Shown here piece by piece: positions 20,013 through 28,327 of a DNA stretch of 64,000 bases. The translations under genes and the position numbers were made by a program. Numbering within the stretch: the stretch's first letter is position 1; each line of letters opens with the position of its first letter. The stretch comes from Flavobacterium piscis (GTDB lineage: Bacteria; Bacteroidota; Bacteroidia; Flavobacteriales; Flavobacteriaceae). Location of the stretch: assembly GCF_001686925.1 (NCBI RefSeq), contig NZ_LVEN01000050.1, forward strand, positions 1 through 64,000, read 5' to 3'. The notes beneath the pieces were generated by a model. The model was not told the origin of the DNA. It did no database searches and saw only the letters and a list, made by a program, of their open reading frames with translations.

Positions 20013-20034
20013 ACCCACTTCGGTGGGTTTTTTG
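20013..20034 (+). terminator. intrinsic terminator after vanZ
   Basis: The stem ACCCAC/GTGGGT closes a stable TTCG tetraloop (20019-20022) and is followed by six T. Confidence 0.88.
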
Positions 20035-20085
20035 TTGCCAAAAAATCAAGTTCTAAAAAGTGTGTTTTTTTCTGAATTTTAAATG

Positions 20086-20093
20086 TATTTTTG
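20086..20093 (+). promoter_or_regulatory. -10 box of deoC-remB
   Basis: TATTTTTG is a perfect TAnnTTTG match 18 bp before the deoC ATG. Its last three bases are an in-frame TTG that is a false start candidate. Confidence 0.6.
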
Positions 20094-20111
20094 TCGCAAT
20101 TCCATATCATC

Positions 20112-20855
20112 ATGAATATTAAGCAATATTTAGATTCAACCTACTTAAAAACTGCCTCGCAAGCCGGACTTTCGGAAGCAGAAAATACTATCGTGGTTAA
20201 GAATGCAATTCAGGAAGCGATTGATGAAGGTTTTAAGTTAATAATGATCCGTCCTGAACATGTAGTTTTGGCTAAGGAAATGATTTTGAAAGCCAATTCG
20301 ACTTTATTGGTAGGGACCGTAATCGATTTTCCGGAAGGAAAAGAAAATCTGGAAACTAAAATTAAAGAAGCCAATAAAGCTATCGAAGACGGAGCAGACG
20401 ATCTTGATTTTGTGTGCAATTATGAAGCTTTTAAAAACGGAGAAACTGATTTGGTAAAACAGGAAATCCTAATAGGAACACAAATTGGTCTTGCGAATAA
20501 TAAAACAGTAAAATGGATTATTGAAGTTGCAGCCCTAACGGATAAAGAAATTATTCAGCTTTCGGCATTGATAAAAAATGTGGTAATATCCCATTTCAAA
20601 GAAGATGATTATACATCGGTTTTTGTAAAATCTTCAACTGGTTTTTATAAAACTGAAAATGATTTGCCCAACGGAGCAACAGTTCCTACGATTATAATGA
20701 TGTTAGAAAATGCATCACCTTTGCCGGTAAAAGCTGCCGGAGGAGTCAAGTCTTATGATGATGCAATAGAAATGATTCGTTTAGGAGTCAAACGAATCGG
20801 AACTTCGGCTGCAAAAGCAATTGCAAATGGAGAAAATACCACAAATCAATATTAA
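20112..20855 (+). CDS. deoC: deoxyribose-phosphate aldolase
   Basis: This 247-residue TIM-barrel aldolase splits 2-deoxyribose-5-phosphate into acetaldehyde and glyceraldehyde-3-phosphate. The Schiff-base lysine is K173 in FVKSSTGF, the proton-relay lysine K207 is in VKAAGGVK, and ADDLDFV holds the acidic residues. The ATG at 20112 gives MNIKQYLDST; an upstream in-frame TTG at 20091 belongs to the promoter. The next gene begins at the base after the stop codon. Confidence 0.95.
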   Translation: MNIKQYLDSTYLKTASQAGLSEAENTIVVKNAIQEAIDEGFKLIMIRPEHVVLAKEMILKANSTLLVGTVIDFPEGKENLETKIKEANKAIEDGADDLDFVCNYEAFKNGETDLVKQEILIGTQIGLANNKTVKWIIEVAALTDKEIIQLSALIKNVVISHFKEDDYTSVFVKSSTGFYKTENDLPNGATVPTIIMMLENASPLPVKAAGGVKSYDDAIEMIRLGVKRIGTSAAKAIANGENTTNQY

Positions 20856-22994
20856 ATGAAAACCTACATTTACGTGAATAAGATTTTCTTATCTTTTATT
20901 TTTACATTTTCTGCCTTGTCTGCTTTTTCACAAGAGAGTAATTCTTCGATCAAACAGGGTTTTACTTCAGAACAATTTCCTGTTTTTCCAAACTGCGAAA
21001 ATTTACAATCAAAAAAATTAGAGAACTGTTTTTATAAAGAAGTTCAGGATTTTGTATTTCAAAACTTTGAAGTTCCTGAAAATTTAAAACAAGCAAATTA
21101 CAAAGGCGAAGTAAAAGTACTTTTTGAAGTAGATGCCAATGGGGAGTTTAAAGTGATTTATGTGAATGCTGCTAATGATGCATTATCAGAAGAAGCGAAA
21201 CGTGTTTTTGGAAAATTTCCTAAAATAAAACCATCGACTTATAACGGAAAACCAACTTATTCAAAATACACAATTTCAATTGATATTCCTTTAAAAAGTG
21301 CAGATCAAATTGCTGAAGAAGCTTTGGCTGCAGCACAAATTTTAAAACCAGTAGAAAAACCAATGACAGAGCTGGACAGTATTGTATATAAAAAATACAA
21401 TAATCCGGAATTCGAAAGTCATCTGAATATTCCATTCTCACACAGTTACTATGCGCAATTTGATGGCGCCATGAATCAGGTTGGGAGTAATAATCACACC
21501 GCATCAAAACCATATACCTATGCAGAGGTTTCTAAATATTACAGCTTAAAAGCGGTAAACGAATCACTTCAGAAAAATGTTTCGACTTGGTTAGGAAGAA
21601 AATTCTGGAACGAAAATCTGGTTCAGATTCAGGGCGAAGATTATTGGCTGTCCTTAAATCCTATTGTTGATTTACAAATGGGTAAAGCCTCAGATATTGA
21701 TGCTTCGTACACTTATGTAAATACACGTGCCTTAAATTTTAGGGGAGGTTTAGGTAAGAACCTTAATTTTACAACCACAGTTTTTGAAAGTCAGGGACGA
21801 TTTGCAGGTTATTTTAATGATTATGCCGAAACACTAAAACCTTCAGGTGGAAATCCTGCCATTATTCCGGGTATGGGAATTGCGAAACGATTTAAAACAG
21901 ATGCTTACGATTTTCCTTTAGCGGAAGCCAACATTACTTTTGCTCCAAGTAAGTTTTTTGATTTTCAATTAGGTTACGGAAGAAATTTTATTGGAGACGG
22001 ATATCGTTCTTTGTTTGAAAGTGACGGAGCAAGTCCGTATCCTTATTTTAAAATCAACACCAATTTCTGGAAAATAAAATACACCAACACCTATATGTGG
22101 CTTAAGGATGTTCGTCCTGATGTTACATTAGAAAAAACCTACGCGACAAAATTCATGGCGAATCATTATTTAAGCTGGAATGTGTCGAACAAACTGAATT
22201 TAGGATTTTTTGAATCTGTAGTTTGGACAGATACGAATAACAGAGGTTTTGATATCAACTTCGTAAATCCAATTATTTTTTATCGTTCAGTAGAGTTTTC
22301 GTCATCTTCAAGAAGTGGAAACGCACTTTTAGGAATGTCAGGAAAATACAAATGGAATAACAATGTAAACTTATATGCTCAGTTTTTATTGGATGAATTT
22401 TCAGTAGGAGATATGGCTGGAGGAGAAAATAGCTGGAAAAATAAATTCGGTTATCAGTTAGGGGCAAAATACTTCAATGCTTTTAAGATAAAAGACTTAT
22501 TACTGCAATTAGAGTACAATCATGTACGCCCATATGTGTATTCGCATAGTGCTGTAATTACCAATTACGGACATAATAATCAAAGTATTGGACATCAGTG
22601 GGGTGGTAATTTTGAAGAATTTGTCGCAATTGGACGTTATCATAAAGGACGTTATTATGCTGATGCTAAATTTACAGTTGGTAAGCGAGGGTTAGATTTT
22701 GACACTGCCGAAGACAGTTATAACTACGGAGGGAATATTTACAAAAGTTACGATGTAGACCGACCATATGACAAAGGCGTAAAAGTAGGTCAGGGAAATA
22801 AAACAAATGTTTTTATTGCCGATATTCAGGGAGGTTATGTGGTAAACCCAATGACAAATCTCAAGTTTTTTGGAAGTTTCCTGTATAGAAATTTTGATCC
22901 TACACAAGAAACGGCAACAACTTTTAAGCAAAGCACAACCTGGTTTACGATAGGATTGCGTTCAGATATCTTTAACTGGTATTTTGATTACTAG
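20856..22994 (+). CDS. remB: gliding motility protein RemB (TonB-like domain plus Wzi-like barrel)
   Basis: This 712-residue protein has a signal peptide ending near SAFSQ (residue 25). A TonB C-terminal-like domain follows at about 70-150 (YKGEVKVLFEVDANGEFKV, then AKRVFGKFPKIKPSTYNGKP). From ~200 to the end it resembles the capsule-assembly Wzi-type barrel (VDLQMGKASD, RGGLGKNLNFTTTVFESQGRFAGYFNDYA, FIGDGYRSLFES). The order sprA-gcvH-vanZ-deoC-remB is as I recall it in F. johnsoniae, where remB mutants resist some phages and are altered in gliding. Its start abuts the deoC stop, so the two are coupled. The symbol is supported by context more than by a decisive motif. Confidence 0.78.
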   Translation: MKTYIYVNKIFLSFIFTFSALSAFSQESNSSIKQGFTSEQFPVFPNCENLQSKKLENCFYKEVQDFVFQNFEVPENLKQANYKGEVKVLFEVDANGEFKVIYVNAANDALSEEAKRVFGKFPKIKPSTYNGKPTYSKYTISIDIPLKSADQIAEEALAAAQILKPVEKPMTELDSIVYKKYNNPEFESHLNIPFSHSYYAQFDGAMNQVGSNNHTASKPYTYAEVSKYYSLKAVNESLQKNVSTWLGRKFWNENLVQIQGEDYWLSLNPIVDLQMGKASDIDASYTYVNTRALNFRGGLGKNLNFTTTVFESQGRFAGYFNDYAETLKPSGGNPAIIPGMGIAKRFKTDAYDFPLAEANITFAPSKFFDFQLGYGRNFIGDGYRSLFESDGASPYPYFKINTNFWKIKYTNTYMWLKDVRPDVTLEKTYATKFMANHYLSWNVSNKLNLGFFESVVWTDTNNRGFDINFVNPIIFYRSVEFSSSSRSGNALLGMSGKYKWNNNVNLYAQFLLDEFSVGDMAGGENSWKNKFGYQLGAKYFNAFKIKDLLLQLEYNHVRPYVYSHSAVITNYGHNNQSIGHQWGGNFEEFVAIGRYHKGRYYADAKFTVGKRGLDFDTAEDSYNYGGNIYKSYDVDRPYDKGVKVGQGNKTNVFIADIQGGYVVNPMTNLKFFGSFLYRNFDPTQETATTFKQSTTWFTIGLRSDIFNWYFDY

Positions 22995-23108
22995 TTTTTA
23001 ATAAGATTTTTCGAAATAATTATGTTAAAGATTTGCAAGTCCTTATTCTGTAAAGGTTTTATTGAAAAAAATCTAATTTTATAGGTAAGTATTCTACAAT
23101 CTAATTTG

Positions 23109-23116
23109 TACATTTG
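23109..23116 (+). promoter_or_regulatory. -10 box of the ctaB-cox operon
   Basis: TACATTTG is a perfect TAnnTTTG match ending 35 bp before the TTG start of ctaB. Confidence 0.5.
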
Positions 23117-23151
23117 CACCACTCAAAAAAAACATACAAACAAATACCGTA

Positions 23152-24054
23152 TTGAACGCTACTAAAAATACATTTTCAATAAAATCAATATTTAACGATT
23201 TCAAAGAGATTACCAAAGCTGGTTTAGCTATCAGTGTATTATTTTCTTCGATAGCCGGATATTTGTTAGGTGTTAATGATGAACATCCTTTTAAATGGAG
23301 TGTTTTACTGGTTTTAATGATTGGTGGGTATTGCATGGTTGGAGCTTCTAATGCTTTTAATCAGGTAATCGAAAAAGATATCGATTCATTAATGGATCGT
23401 ACAAAAAATCGTCCTGTTCCTTCAGGTAGAATGTCTCCAAAAATGGCGTTATTTGTAGCGAGTTTGCTAACCATTATTGGTATTGCATTATTGTATACCA
23501 TCAATGCAAAGTCGGCAATGTTTGCAGCGATTTCAATATTTTTATATACAAGTGTTTATACACCTTTAAAAACAGTAACTTCGTTATCGGTTTTTGTGGG
23601 TGCTTTTCCGGGTGCAATTCCTTTTATGTTAGGCTGGGTTGCGGCAACAGGAGAGTTTGGTATTGAGGCAGGAACACTTTTTTTAATTCAGTTTTTCTGG
23701 CAGTTTCCTCATTTCTGGGCAATTGGCTGGTTCTTGTATGAAGATTACGAGAAGGCTGCTATATTTATGTTACCAACAGGTAGAAAAGACAGAAAGACTG
23801 CTTTGCAGATTATTTTATATACAGTTTGGCTTATAATAGCATCGTTGTTGCCTTCTTTAGGATTTACAGGACAATTATTTATAACGCCAGTTGCAGCAAT
23901 ATTAGTTTTTTTGTTAGGTTTATGGATGTTATTTTACGCAGTGCGTTTGTATCAGTTGCGAACTGCAAAAGCGGCAAGAACATTAATGCTGGTGAGCGTT
24001 TCATATATTTCGTTACTGCAAATAGTATTTATAGTAGATAAATTTTTAAGATAG
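23152..24054 (+). CDS. ctaB: protoheme IX farnesyltransferase (heme O synthase)
   Basis: This 300-residue polytopic membrane enzyme (UbiA family) farnesylates heme B to heme O for heme-copper oxidases. The prenyl-diphosphate motif is NAFNQVIEKDIDSLMDRT (N67 to D82), followed by RPVPSGRM and the second loop YEDYEKAAIFMLPT. No in-frame ATG fits the N-terminus, so the TTG at 23152, which gives MNATKNTFSI, is the likely start. It heads a cluster of oxidase genes. It is also called cyoE. Confidence 0.95.
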   Translation: MNATKNTFSIKSIFNDFKEITKAGLAISVLFSSIAGYLLGVNDEHPFKWSVLLVLMIGGYCMVGASNAFNQVIEKDIDSLMDRTKNRPVPSGRMSPKMALFVASLLTIIGIALLYTINAKSAMFAAISIFLYTSVYTPLKTVTSLSVFVGAFPGAIPFMLGWVAATGEFGIEAGTLFLIQFFWQFPHFWAIGWFLYEDYEKAAIFMLPTGRKDRKTALQIILYTVWLIIASLLPSLGFTGQLFITPVAAILVFLLGLWMLFYAVRLYQLRTAKAARTLMLVSVSYISLLQIVFIVDKFLR

Positions 24055-24056
24055 TT

Positions 24057-24650
24057 ATGGAAATGACAATGACAATGACAACAGGTGAAGAGCAATTAAG
24101 AAAAGCGAAATCAGCAAAACTGATTTTGTTATTTGCAATGGTGAGCATGACAATGATGTTTGCCGGACTTACAAGCGCATTTGTGGTAAGTAAATCCAGA
24201 GCCGACTGGTTGAAGAATTTTGAATTACCAACGGCATTTTATTATAGTACAGCCGTAATTTTGGGATGTAGCATTACTTTTTATCTGGCTAAAAAAGCCA
24301 TTCAAAAAGATAACAGAGGCGCGACTACAGCATTGCTTTTGGGTACATTAGCTTTAGGGGTTTTATTTGTGGTTTTACAGTTTGTAGGTTTTGGACAAAT
24401 TGTAAAAAGCGGTTATTATTTTACTGGAGAAGGTAGCTCAATTACTACAACTTTTTTATATGTAGTTACGGTAACGCACTTATTACACTTGGCTGGAGGT
24501 TTGATTTCACTTTTAATTATAATTTATAATCATTTTAAACAAAAATACAATTCGACTCAAACTCTTGGTATAGAACTAGGTGCGATGTATTGGCACTTTT
24601 TGGATTTATTATGGGTATATTTATTTTTATTTTTATATTTCTTTAAATAA
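24057..24650 (+). CDS. cytochrome c oxidase subunit III-like protein (short form)
   Basis: This 197-residue membrane protein has about five helices and a heme-copper oxidase subunit III signature near the end (GAMYWHFLDLLWVYLFLFLYF). The start has an unusual Met/Thr run (MEMTMTMTTGEEQ). It begins 2 bp after the ctaB stop codon and precedes a longer subunit III gene, so the oxidase apparently has two subunit III paralogues. Subunits I and II are not in the window. Confidence 0.9.
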   Translation: MEMTMTMTTGEEQLRKAKSAKLILLFAMVSMTMMFAGLTSAFVVSKSRADWLKNFELPTAFYYSTAVILGCSITFYLAKKAIQKDNRGATTALLLGTLALGVLFVVLQFVGFGQIVKSGYYFTGEGSSITTTFLYVVTVTHLLHLAGGLISLLIIIYNHFKQKYNSTQTLGIELGAMYWHFLDLLWVYLFLFLYFFK

Positions 24651-24692
24651 GAAAAAAACGTAAATTTGGGAACTTTTTAACGAATATCTTTT

Positions 24693-25676
24693 ATGGAAGC
24701 GACAGTTACTACTGCAAACAACGAAAAAACTTGGGGAGGCGGGCATGAGATCCAGCCATTAGGAGCAAGTTATGGTAAAATGATGATGTGGTTTTTTATC
24801 GTATCAGATGCCCTGACATTCTCTGGATTTTTAGCAGCTTATGGTTTTTCTAGATTTAAATTTATCGAAACATGGCCTTTGGCTGATGAAGTGTTTACTC
24901 ACTTCCCATTTATGCACGGTGTTTCGGCTCCAATGTATTATGTAGCCTTAATGACTTTTATTTTGATTTTCTCATCTGTAACAATGGTTTTGGCTGTTGA
25001 TGCAGGTCATCAAATGAAAAAAACAAAAGTAGCAATCTACATGTTTTTAACTATTATTGGAGGTATTATATTCGTTGGTTCTCAGGCTTGGGAATGGAAA
25101 AACTTCATTAAAGGTGAATATGGTGCTGTTGAAACAGTAGGAGGAAGTTTGTTACAATTCGTTGATAAAGATGGTAAAAGAGTTGCTCTTGAAGAGTTTG
25201 CTGTAAAATTACCAAATCAACCGGAAGCACTTACAAGAGCTAAGTCAACTTGGTTTATGGAAAGTGCAGAAACATTGCCAACATATTCTGTAGCAGATAT
25301 TCAGGCTGGTTTTAAAGCACATCCTGAATTGTTAATAAGAACAGAGCATCTTACAGCGCAAAAGAAAAAAACAGTTTTATCCAGAGCAGAATCTGAAGAG
25401 CGTTTAAATACTGCAAAATATGTAGTAGAAGGAGCGAACTTAACCAGAAACGAATACGGAAGTAAATTATTTGCTGATTTCTTTTTCTTCATTACAGGAT
25501 TTCACGGTTTTCACGTAATTTCTGGAATTATCATTAATATCATTATTTTCTTTAATGTATTATTAGGTACTTACGAAAAAAGAAGAAGCTACGAAATGGT
25601 AGAGAAAGTTGGTTTATACTGGCACTTTGTCGATTTAGTTTGGGTATTTGTATTTACAGTTTTCTACTTAGTTTAA
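24693..25676 (+). CDS. cytochrome c oxidase subunit III-like protein (long form with soluble insertion)
   Basis: This 327-residue protein starts with MMMWFFIVSDALTFSGFLAAYG and ends with GFHGFHVISGIIINI and GLYWHFVDLVWVFVFTVFYL, all typical of subunit III. Between about residues 140 and 255 a hydrophilic segment of ~115 residues is inserted, absent from the neighbouring short paralogue and from standard subunit III. It forms part of a caa3/aa3-type terminal oxidase in the inner membrane. The insertion is a lineage-specific feature worth structural study. Confidence 0.92.
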   Translation: MEATVTTANNEKTWGGGHEIQPLGASYGKMMMWFFIVSDALTFSGFLAAYGFSRFKFIETWPLADEVFTHFPFMHGVSAPMYYVALMTFILIFSSVTMVLAVDAGHQMKKTKVAIYMFLTIIGGIIFVGSQAWEWKNFIKGEYGAVETVGGSLLQFVDKDGKRVALEEFAVKLPNQPEALTRAKSTWFMESAETLPTYSVADIQAGFKAHPELLIRTEHLTAQKKKTVLSRAESEERLNTAKYVVEGANLTRNEYGSKLFADFFFFITGFHGFHVISGIIINIIIFFNVLLGTYEKRRSYEMVEKVGLYWHFVDLVWVFVFTVFYLV

Positions 25677-25694
25677 TTTTAGATTTTAATTATT

Positions 25695-26045
25695 ATGTCA
25701 CACGAACACGTATCAAATACAAAAAGAATCTGGTTTGTTTTTGGATTACTATCAGCAGTAACTACAGTAGAAGTTATTCTTGGTATTATAAAACCAGCAT
25801 CATTAGAGTTTACTCATTTTTTAGGTTTGAATTTGTTAAACTGGATTTTTTACATCCTGACAATATTCAAAGCATATTATATAGTATGGGCATTTATGCA
25901 CATGGAAGGTGAAAAAAGCAGCCTTAGATGGTCAGTTGTTTCACCAGTTATTTTCCTAGTTTTATATTTATTGTTTATTCTGTTGACAGAAGGACATTAT
26001 ATTTATGGGGTTTTTAAAGATTCTACTATTAAATGGAATTTTTAA
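25695..26045 (+). CDS. cytochrome c oxidase subunit IV-like protein
   Basis: This 116-residue protein has three predicted helices and the prokaryotic COX4 pattern (FGLLSAVTTVEVILGII, FKAYYIVWAFMHMEGE). It is a small accessory subunit thought to help assemble or stabilise the oxidase. It lies 18 bp after the long subunit III gene and ends the operon before a terminator. Confidence 0.92.
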   Translation: MSHEHVSNTKRIWFVFGLLSAVTTVEVILGIIKPASLEFTHFLGLNLLNWIFYILTIFKAYYIVWAFMHMEGEKSSLRWSVVSPVIFLVLYLLFILLTEGHYIYGVFKDSTIKWNF

Positions 26046-26067
26046 CATGATATTAATTCGAAAAGAG

Positions 26068-26092
26068 TCCCGATAACATCGGGATTTTTTTA
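26068..26092 (+). terminator. intrinsic terminator of the cox operon
   Basis: The stem TCCCGAT/ATCGGGA with a 3-base loop (26075-26077) is followed by a T run. The T run leads straight into the next promoter's -10 box. Confidence 0.85.
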
Positions 26093-26098
26093 TTTTTG
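26091..26098 (+). promoter_or_regulatory. -10 box of the SCO operon
   Basis: TATTTTTG (TAnnTTTG) starts within the T tract of the preceding terminator and lies 25 bp before the ATG at 26124. Confidence 0.5.
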
Positions 26099-26123
26099 TA
26101 CCTCAATAACTTCCGGTAATAAA

Positions 26124-26765
26124 ATGAAAAAAAATATAGTTCTCTTTGTCCTTTTTGTTTTGCCAATTGTAGCCTATTTGTTTTTTGCTTCAGGTGTAAA
26201 TAGCTTTACTAAACTTCCCACAATAACTCCTAAAATTGCCGACTTTGGTAATTGGAAATCCCTTAAAGGAGAAAAAGTAACCTTAGATAATAAAATTACC
26301 ATTCTTGGTTTTTCAGGAACTGAGATTTTAAAAAACAGAGGAAACTTTTTTAATCTAAACGAAAAAATATATCAGCGTTATAACGGTTTCAAAGATTTAC
26401 AATTTGTAGTCGTTTGTCCGTTGGGAACTGAAAAAGATGCAGAGAAAATTGTTGAGTCACTTGGTGCTTTTACAGACGTTTCAGGATGGCATTTTGTTTT
26501 TGCTTCACCAGAGGAAATCAAAGTCTATTATGATCAATTACATCTAAAAGGAAAATTAGATCAAAACCTTGGTACTTCGAATGTTTATATCGTAGATAAA
26601 GAACGAAACTTAAGAGGGCGAAAAGATAAAGAAGAATATAAAGAGGGATATAATACTTTTCATCCTTCTGAGTTGAGTAATGAAATGCTTGACGATTTCA
26701 AAATAATTCTATACGAATATCGTGCAGCTCTAAAAAAGAACCACAACGCAACAAAAGAACTTTAA
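26124..26765 (+). CDS. membrane-anchored thioredoxin-fold-like protein, SCO-related but lacking CxxxC
   Basis: This 213-residue protein has one N-terminal membrane anchor and a periplasmic domain with thioredoxin-like strand pattern (KITILGFSGTEIL, LQFVVVCPLGTEKDAEKIV, TSNVYIVDKERNLRGR). It lacks the CxxxC copper site of SCO; the only Cys is in VVCPLG. It precedes a true SCO gene by 10 bp. I infer an oxidase-maturation role from context only. A diverged SCO duplicate is the simplest reading. Confidence 0.75.
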   Translation: MKKNIVLFVLFVLPIVAYLFFASGVNSFTKLPTITPKIADFGNWKSLKGEKVTLDNKITILGFSGTEILKNRGNFFNLNEKIYQRYNGFKDLQFVVVCPLGTEKDAEKIVESLGAFTDVSGWHFVFASPEEIKVYYDQLHLKGKLDQNLGTSNVYIVDKERNLRGRKDKEEYKEGYNTFHPSELSNEMLDDFKIILYEYRAALKKNHNATKEL

Positions 26766-26775
26766 TCTTTATATC

Positions 26776-27462
26776 ATGTTTAAAAATAAATCATATATCG
26801 GAATTTCGTTTATTATTTTAATATTCGGGATTTATGCCGTGCCTAAAATTGTTGACAGAATAAACAAAGGTGAAGTTGTAAAAGGGAATCGTTTAGATAA
26901 TGTAGGAGTAAAATCTAACTCTGATGCTAAATTGATGACAATAGGACCGGCGCCTAAATTTGAGTTAACCAATCAGGATAACATTAAAGTTTCAAACGAA
27001 ACCTATAAAGGTAAAGTTTACGTTCTGGAGTTTTTCTTTACAACTTGCCCGTCAATTTGTCCAAAGATGAATTTAAGCATGTTAGAGATCGAGAAAACTT
27101 TCTTTGGGAATCCAAACTTTGGAATTGTTTCGATCACTATAGATCCTAGTCACGATACTCCACAGGTTCTAAAAGATCATGCGAAATTATTAGGAGTAAA
27201 ATCTTCTAACTGGAATTTTCTAACAGGCGATAAAGCTACTATTATGGACTTATCAAATAAAGGGTTTAATCTTTATGCAGGCGAGAATGAAAAAGTAAGC
27301 GGTGGTTTTGAGCATTCAGGTTTATTTGCATTGATTGATAAGGATGGAAATATTCGTTGCAGAAAAGATGAATTTGGGAACCCAAATATCTATTACGACG
27401 GACTGGATAAAAAAGGCGTAAGAGATATTCAGGAAGATATTAAAATATTATTAGCAGAATAA
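26776..27462 (+). CDS. SCO1/SenC copper chaperone
   Basis: This 228-residue membrane-anchored protein delivers copper to the CuA site of cytochrome oxidase. The anchor is residues ~7-25. The copper ligands are C91 and C95 in TTCPSICPKMN, and H180 in GFEHSGLF. The family motif TIDPSHDTP is at ~121-129. It is 1 bp from the DUF420 gene and belongs to the same operon. Confidence 0.95.
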   Translation: MFKNKSYIGISFIILIFGIYAVPKIVDRINKGEVVKGNRLDNVGVKSNSDAKLMTIGPAPKFELTNQDNIKVSNETYKGKVYVLEFFFTTCPSICPKMNLSMLEIEKTFFGNPNFGIVSITIDPSHDTPQVLKDHAKLLGVKSSNWNFLTGDKATIMDLSNKGFNLYAGENEKVSGGFEHSGLFALIDKDGNIRCRKDEFGNPNIYYDGLDKKGVRDIQEDIKILLAE

Positions 27463-27463
27463 A

Positions 27464-28003
27464 ATGGAAAATCATTCATTAGAAAAAAAGTATAGCAAAC
27501 TTATTGTTGCGGTTTCAATTATTATTCCGGTTGTAGTGGCTATTTTGTTCGGAGTTAAATTAAAAGATTTTGGTGTTAATGTTGAGCCGCTTTCGTTTTT
27601 ACCTCCAATTTATGCGACAACAAATGGTATTACGGCTATTGTTTTAGTTTTGGCGGTAATCGCTATTAAAAACGGAAAACAAAAGCTTCACGAACGTTTA
27701 ATGACTTTTGCGATTGCATTATCGGTTGCGTTTTTGGTCATGTACGTGGCTTATCATATGACTGCTGATTCTACCAAATTTGGTGGCGAAGGCGCAATAC
27801 GATATATTTATTTCTTTATTTTAGTAACACATATATTGTTGTCTATTGCAATTATACCATTGGTATTAATCACTTATGTAAGGGCTCTTGCAAAACGTTT
27901 TGACAGACATAGAAAAATAGCTAGAATAACTTTTCCGCTTTGGTTATATGTTGCGGTTACGGGTGTTATAGTTTACTTAATGATATCTCCTTATTATGTT
28001 TAA
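27464..28003 (+). CDS. DUF420 membrane protein
   Basis: This 179-residue protein has about five hydrophobic helices with conserved His (KQKLHERLMTF, MYVAYHMTADS, VTHILLSIAIIPL, KRFDRHRKIARITFPLWLYVAVTGVIVYLM). DUF420 (CtaM-like) proteins accompany SCO and oxidase genes and are implicated in heme-copper oxidase maturation. The stop overlaps the next start by 8 bp. Confidence 0.9.
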   Translation: MENHSLEKKYSKLIVAVSIIIPVVVAILFGVKLKDFGVNVEPLSFLPPIYATTNGITAIVLVLAVIAIKNGKQKLHERLMTFAIALSVAFLVMYVAYHMTADSTKFGGEGAIRYIYFFILVTHILLSIAIIPLVLITYVRALAKRFDRHRKIARITFPLWLYVAVTGVIVYLMISPYYV

Positions 28004-28289
28004 AATAGAAAATAGAATAAAGAATAAAGAAAATAGAGTAGAAGGCAAATTTAAGAGTTCTTTTTTATCGAAATGCCTCTATGTTCTATTCTCTATTTTC
28101 TTTTCTCTTAGTGCTAACGCTCAATGTGCGATGTGTCGTGCTGCCCTTGCAGGAGATTCGAATGTGAAAAAAGCGGAGGCTGTGAATAACGGAATCGTTT
28201 ATTTGATGGTAATTCCTTATTTACTCGTGGTTGTAATTGGAGTTCTTGTTTATAGAATGTACAAATCCAAAACAAAAAAAGCAGAATAA
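27996..28289 (+). CDS. small membrane protein with CxxC after a repeat-derived N-terminus
   Basis: This 97-residue protein has a long basic N-terminus, a hydrophobic signal-like segment (LYVLFSIFFSLSANA), then QCAMCRAALAG, a second membrane helix and a Lys-rich tail. The CxxC just outside the first segment and the operon position after SCO/DUF420 suggest a role in oxidase metal or heme handling (inference). The N-terminal coding sequence contains both arms of an imperfect palindromic repeat. No other in-frame ATG precedes the CxxC. Confidence 0.75.
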   Translation: MFKIENRIKNKENRVEGKFKSSFLSKCLYVLFSIFFSLSANAQCAMCRAALAGDSNVKKAEAVNNGIVYLMVIPYLLVVVIGVLVYRMYKSKTKKAE

Positions 28290-28306
28290 TTTTATTCTGC
28301 TTTTTT
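28275..28306. terminator. bidirectional terminator between convergent genes
   Basis: GCAGAATAA (28281-28289, including the stop codon) pairs with TTATTCTGC (28292-28300), flanked by A and T runs. It can serve the SCO operon on the plus strand and the DUF4403 gene on the minus strand. Confidence 0.8.
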
Positions 28307-28327
28307 GTTTTTAGTTAAATTGTTTGC

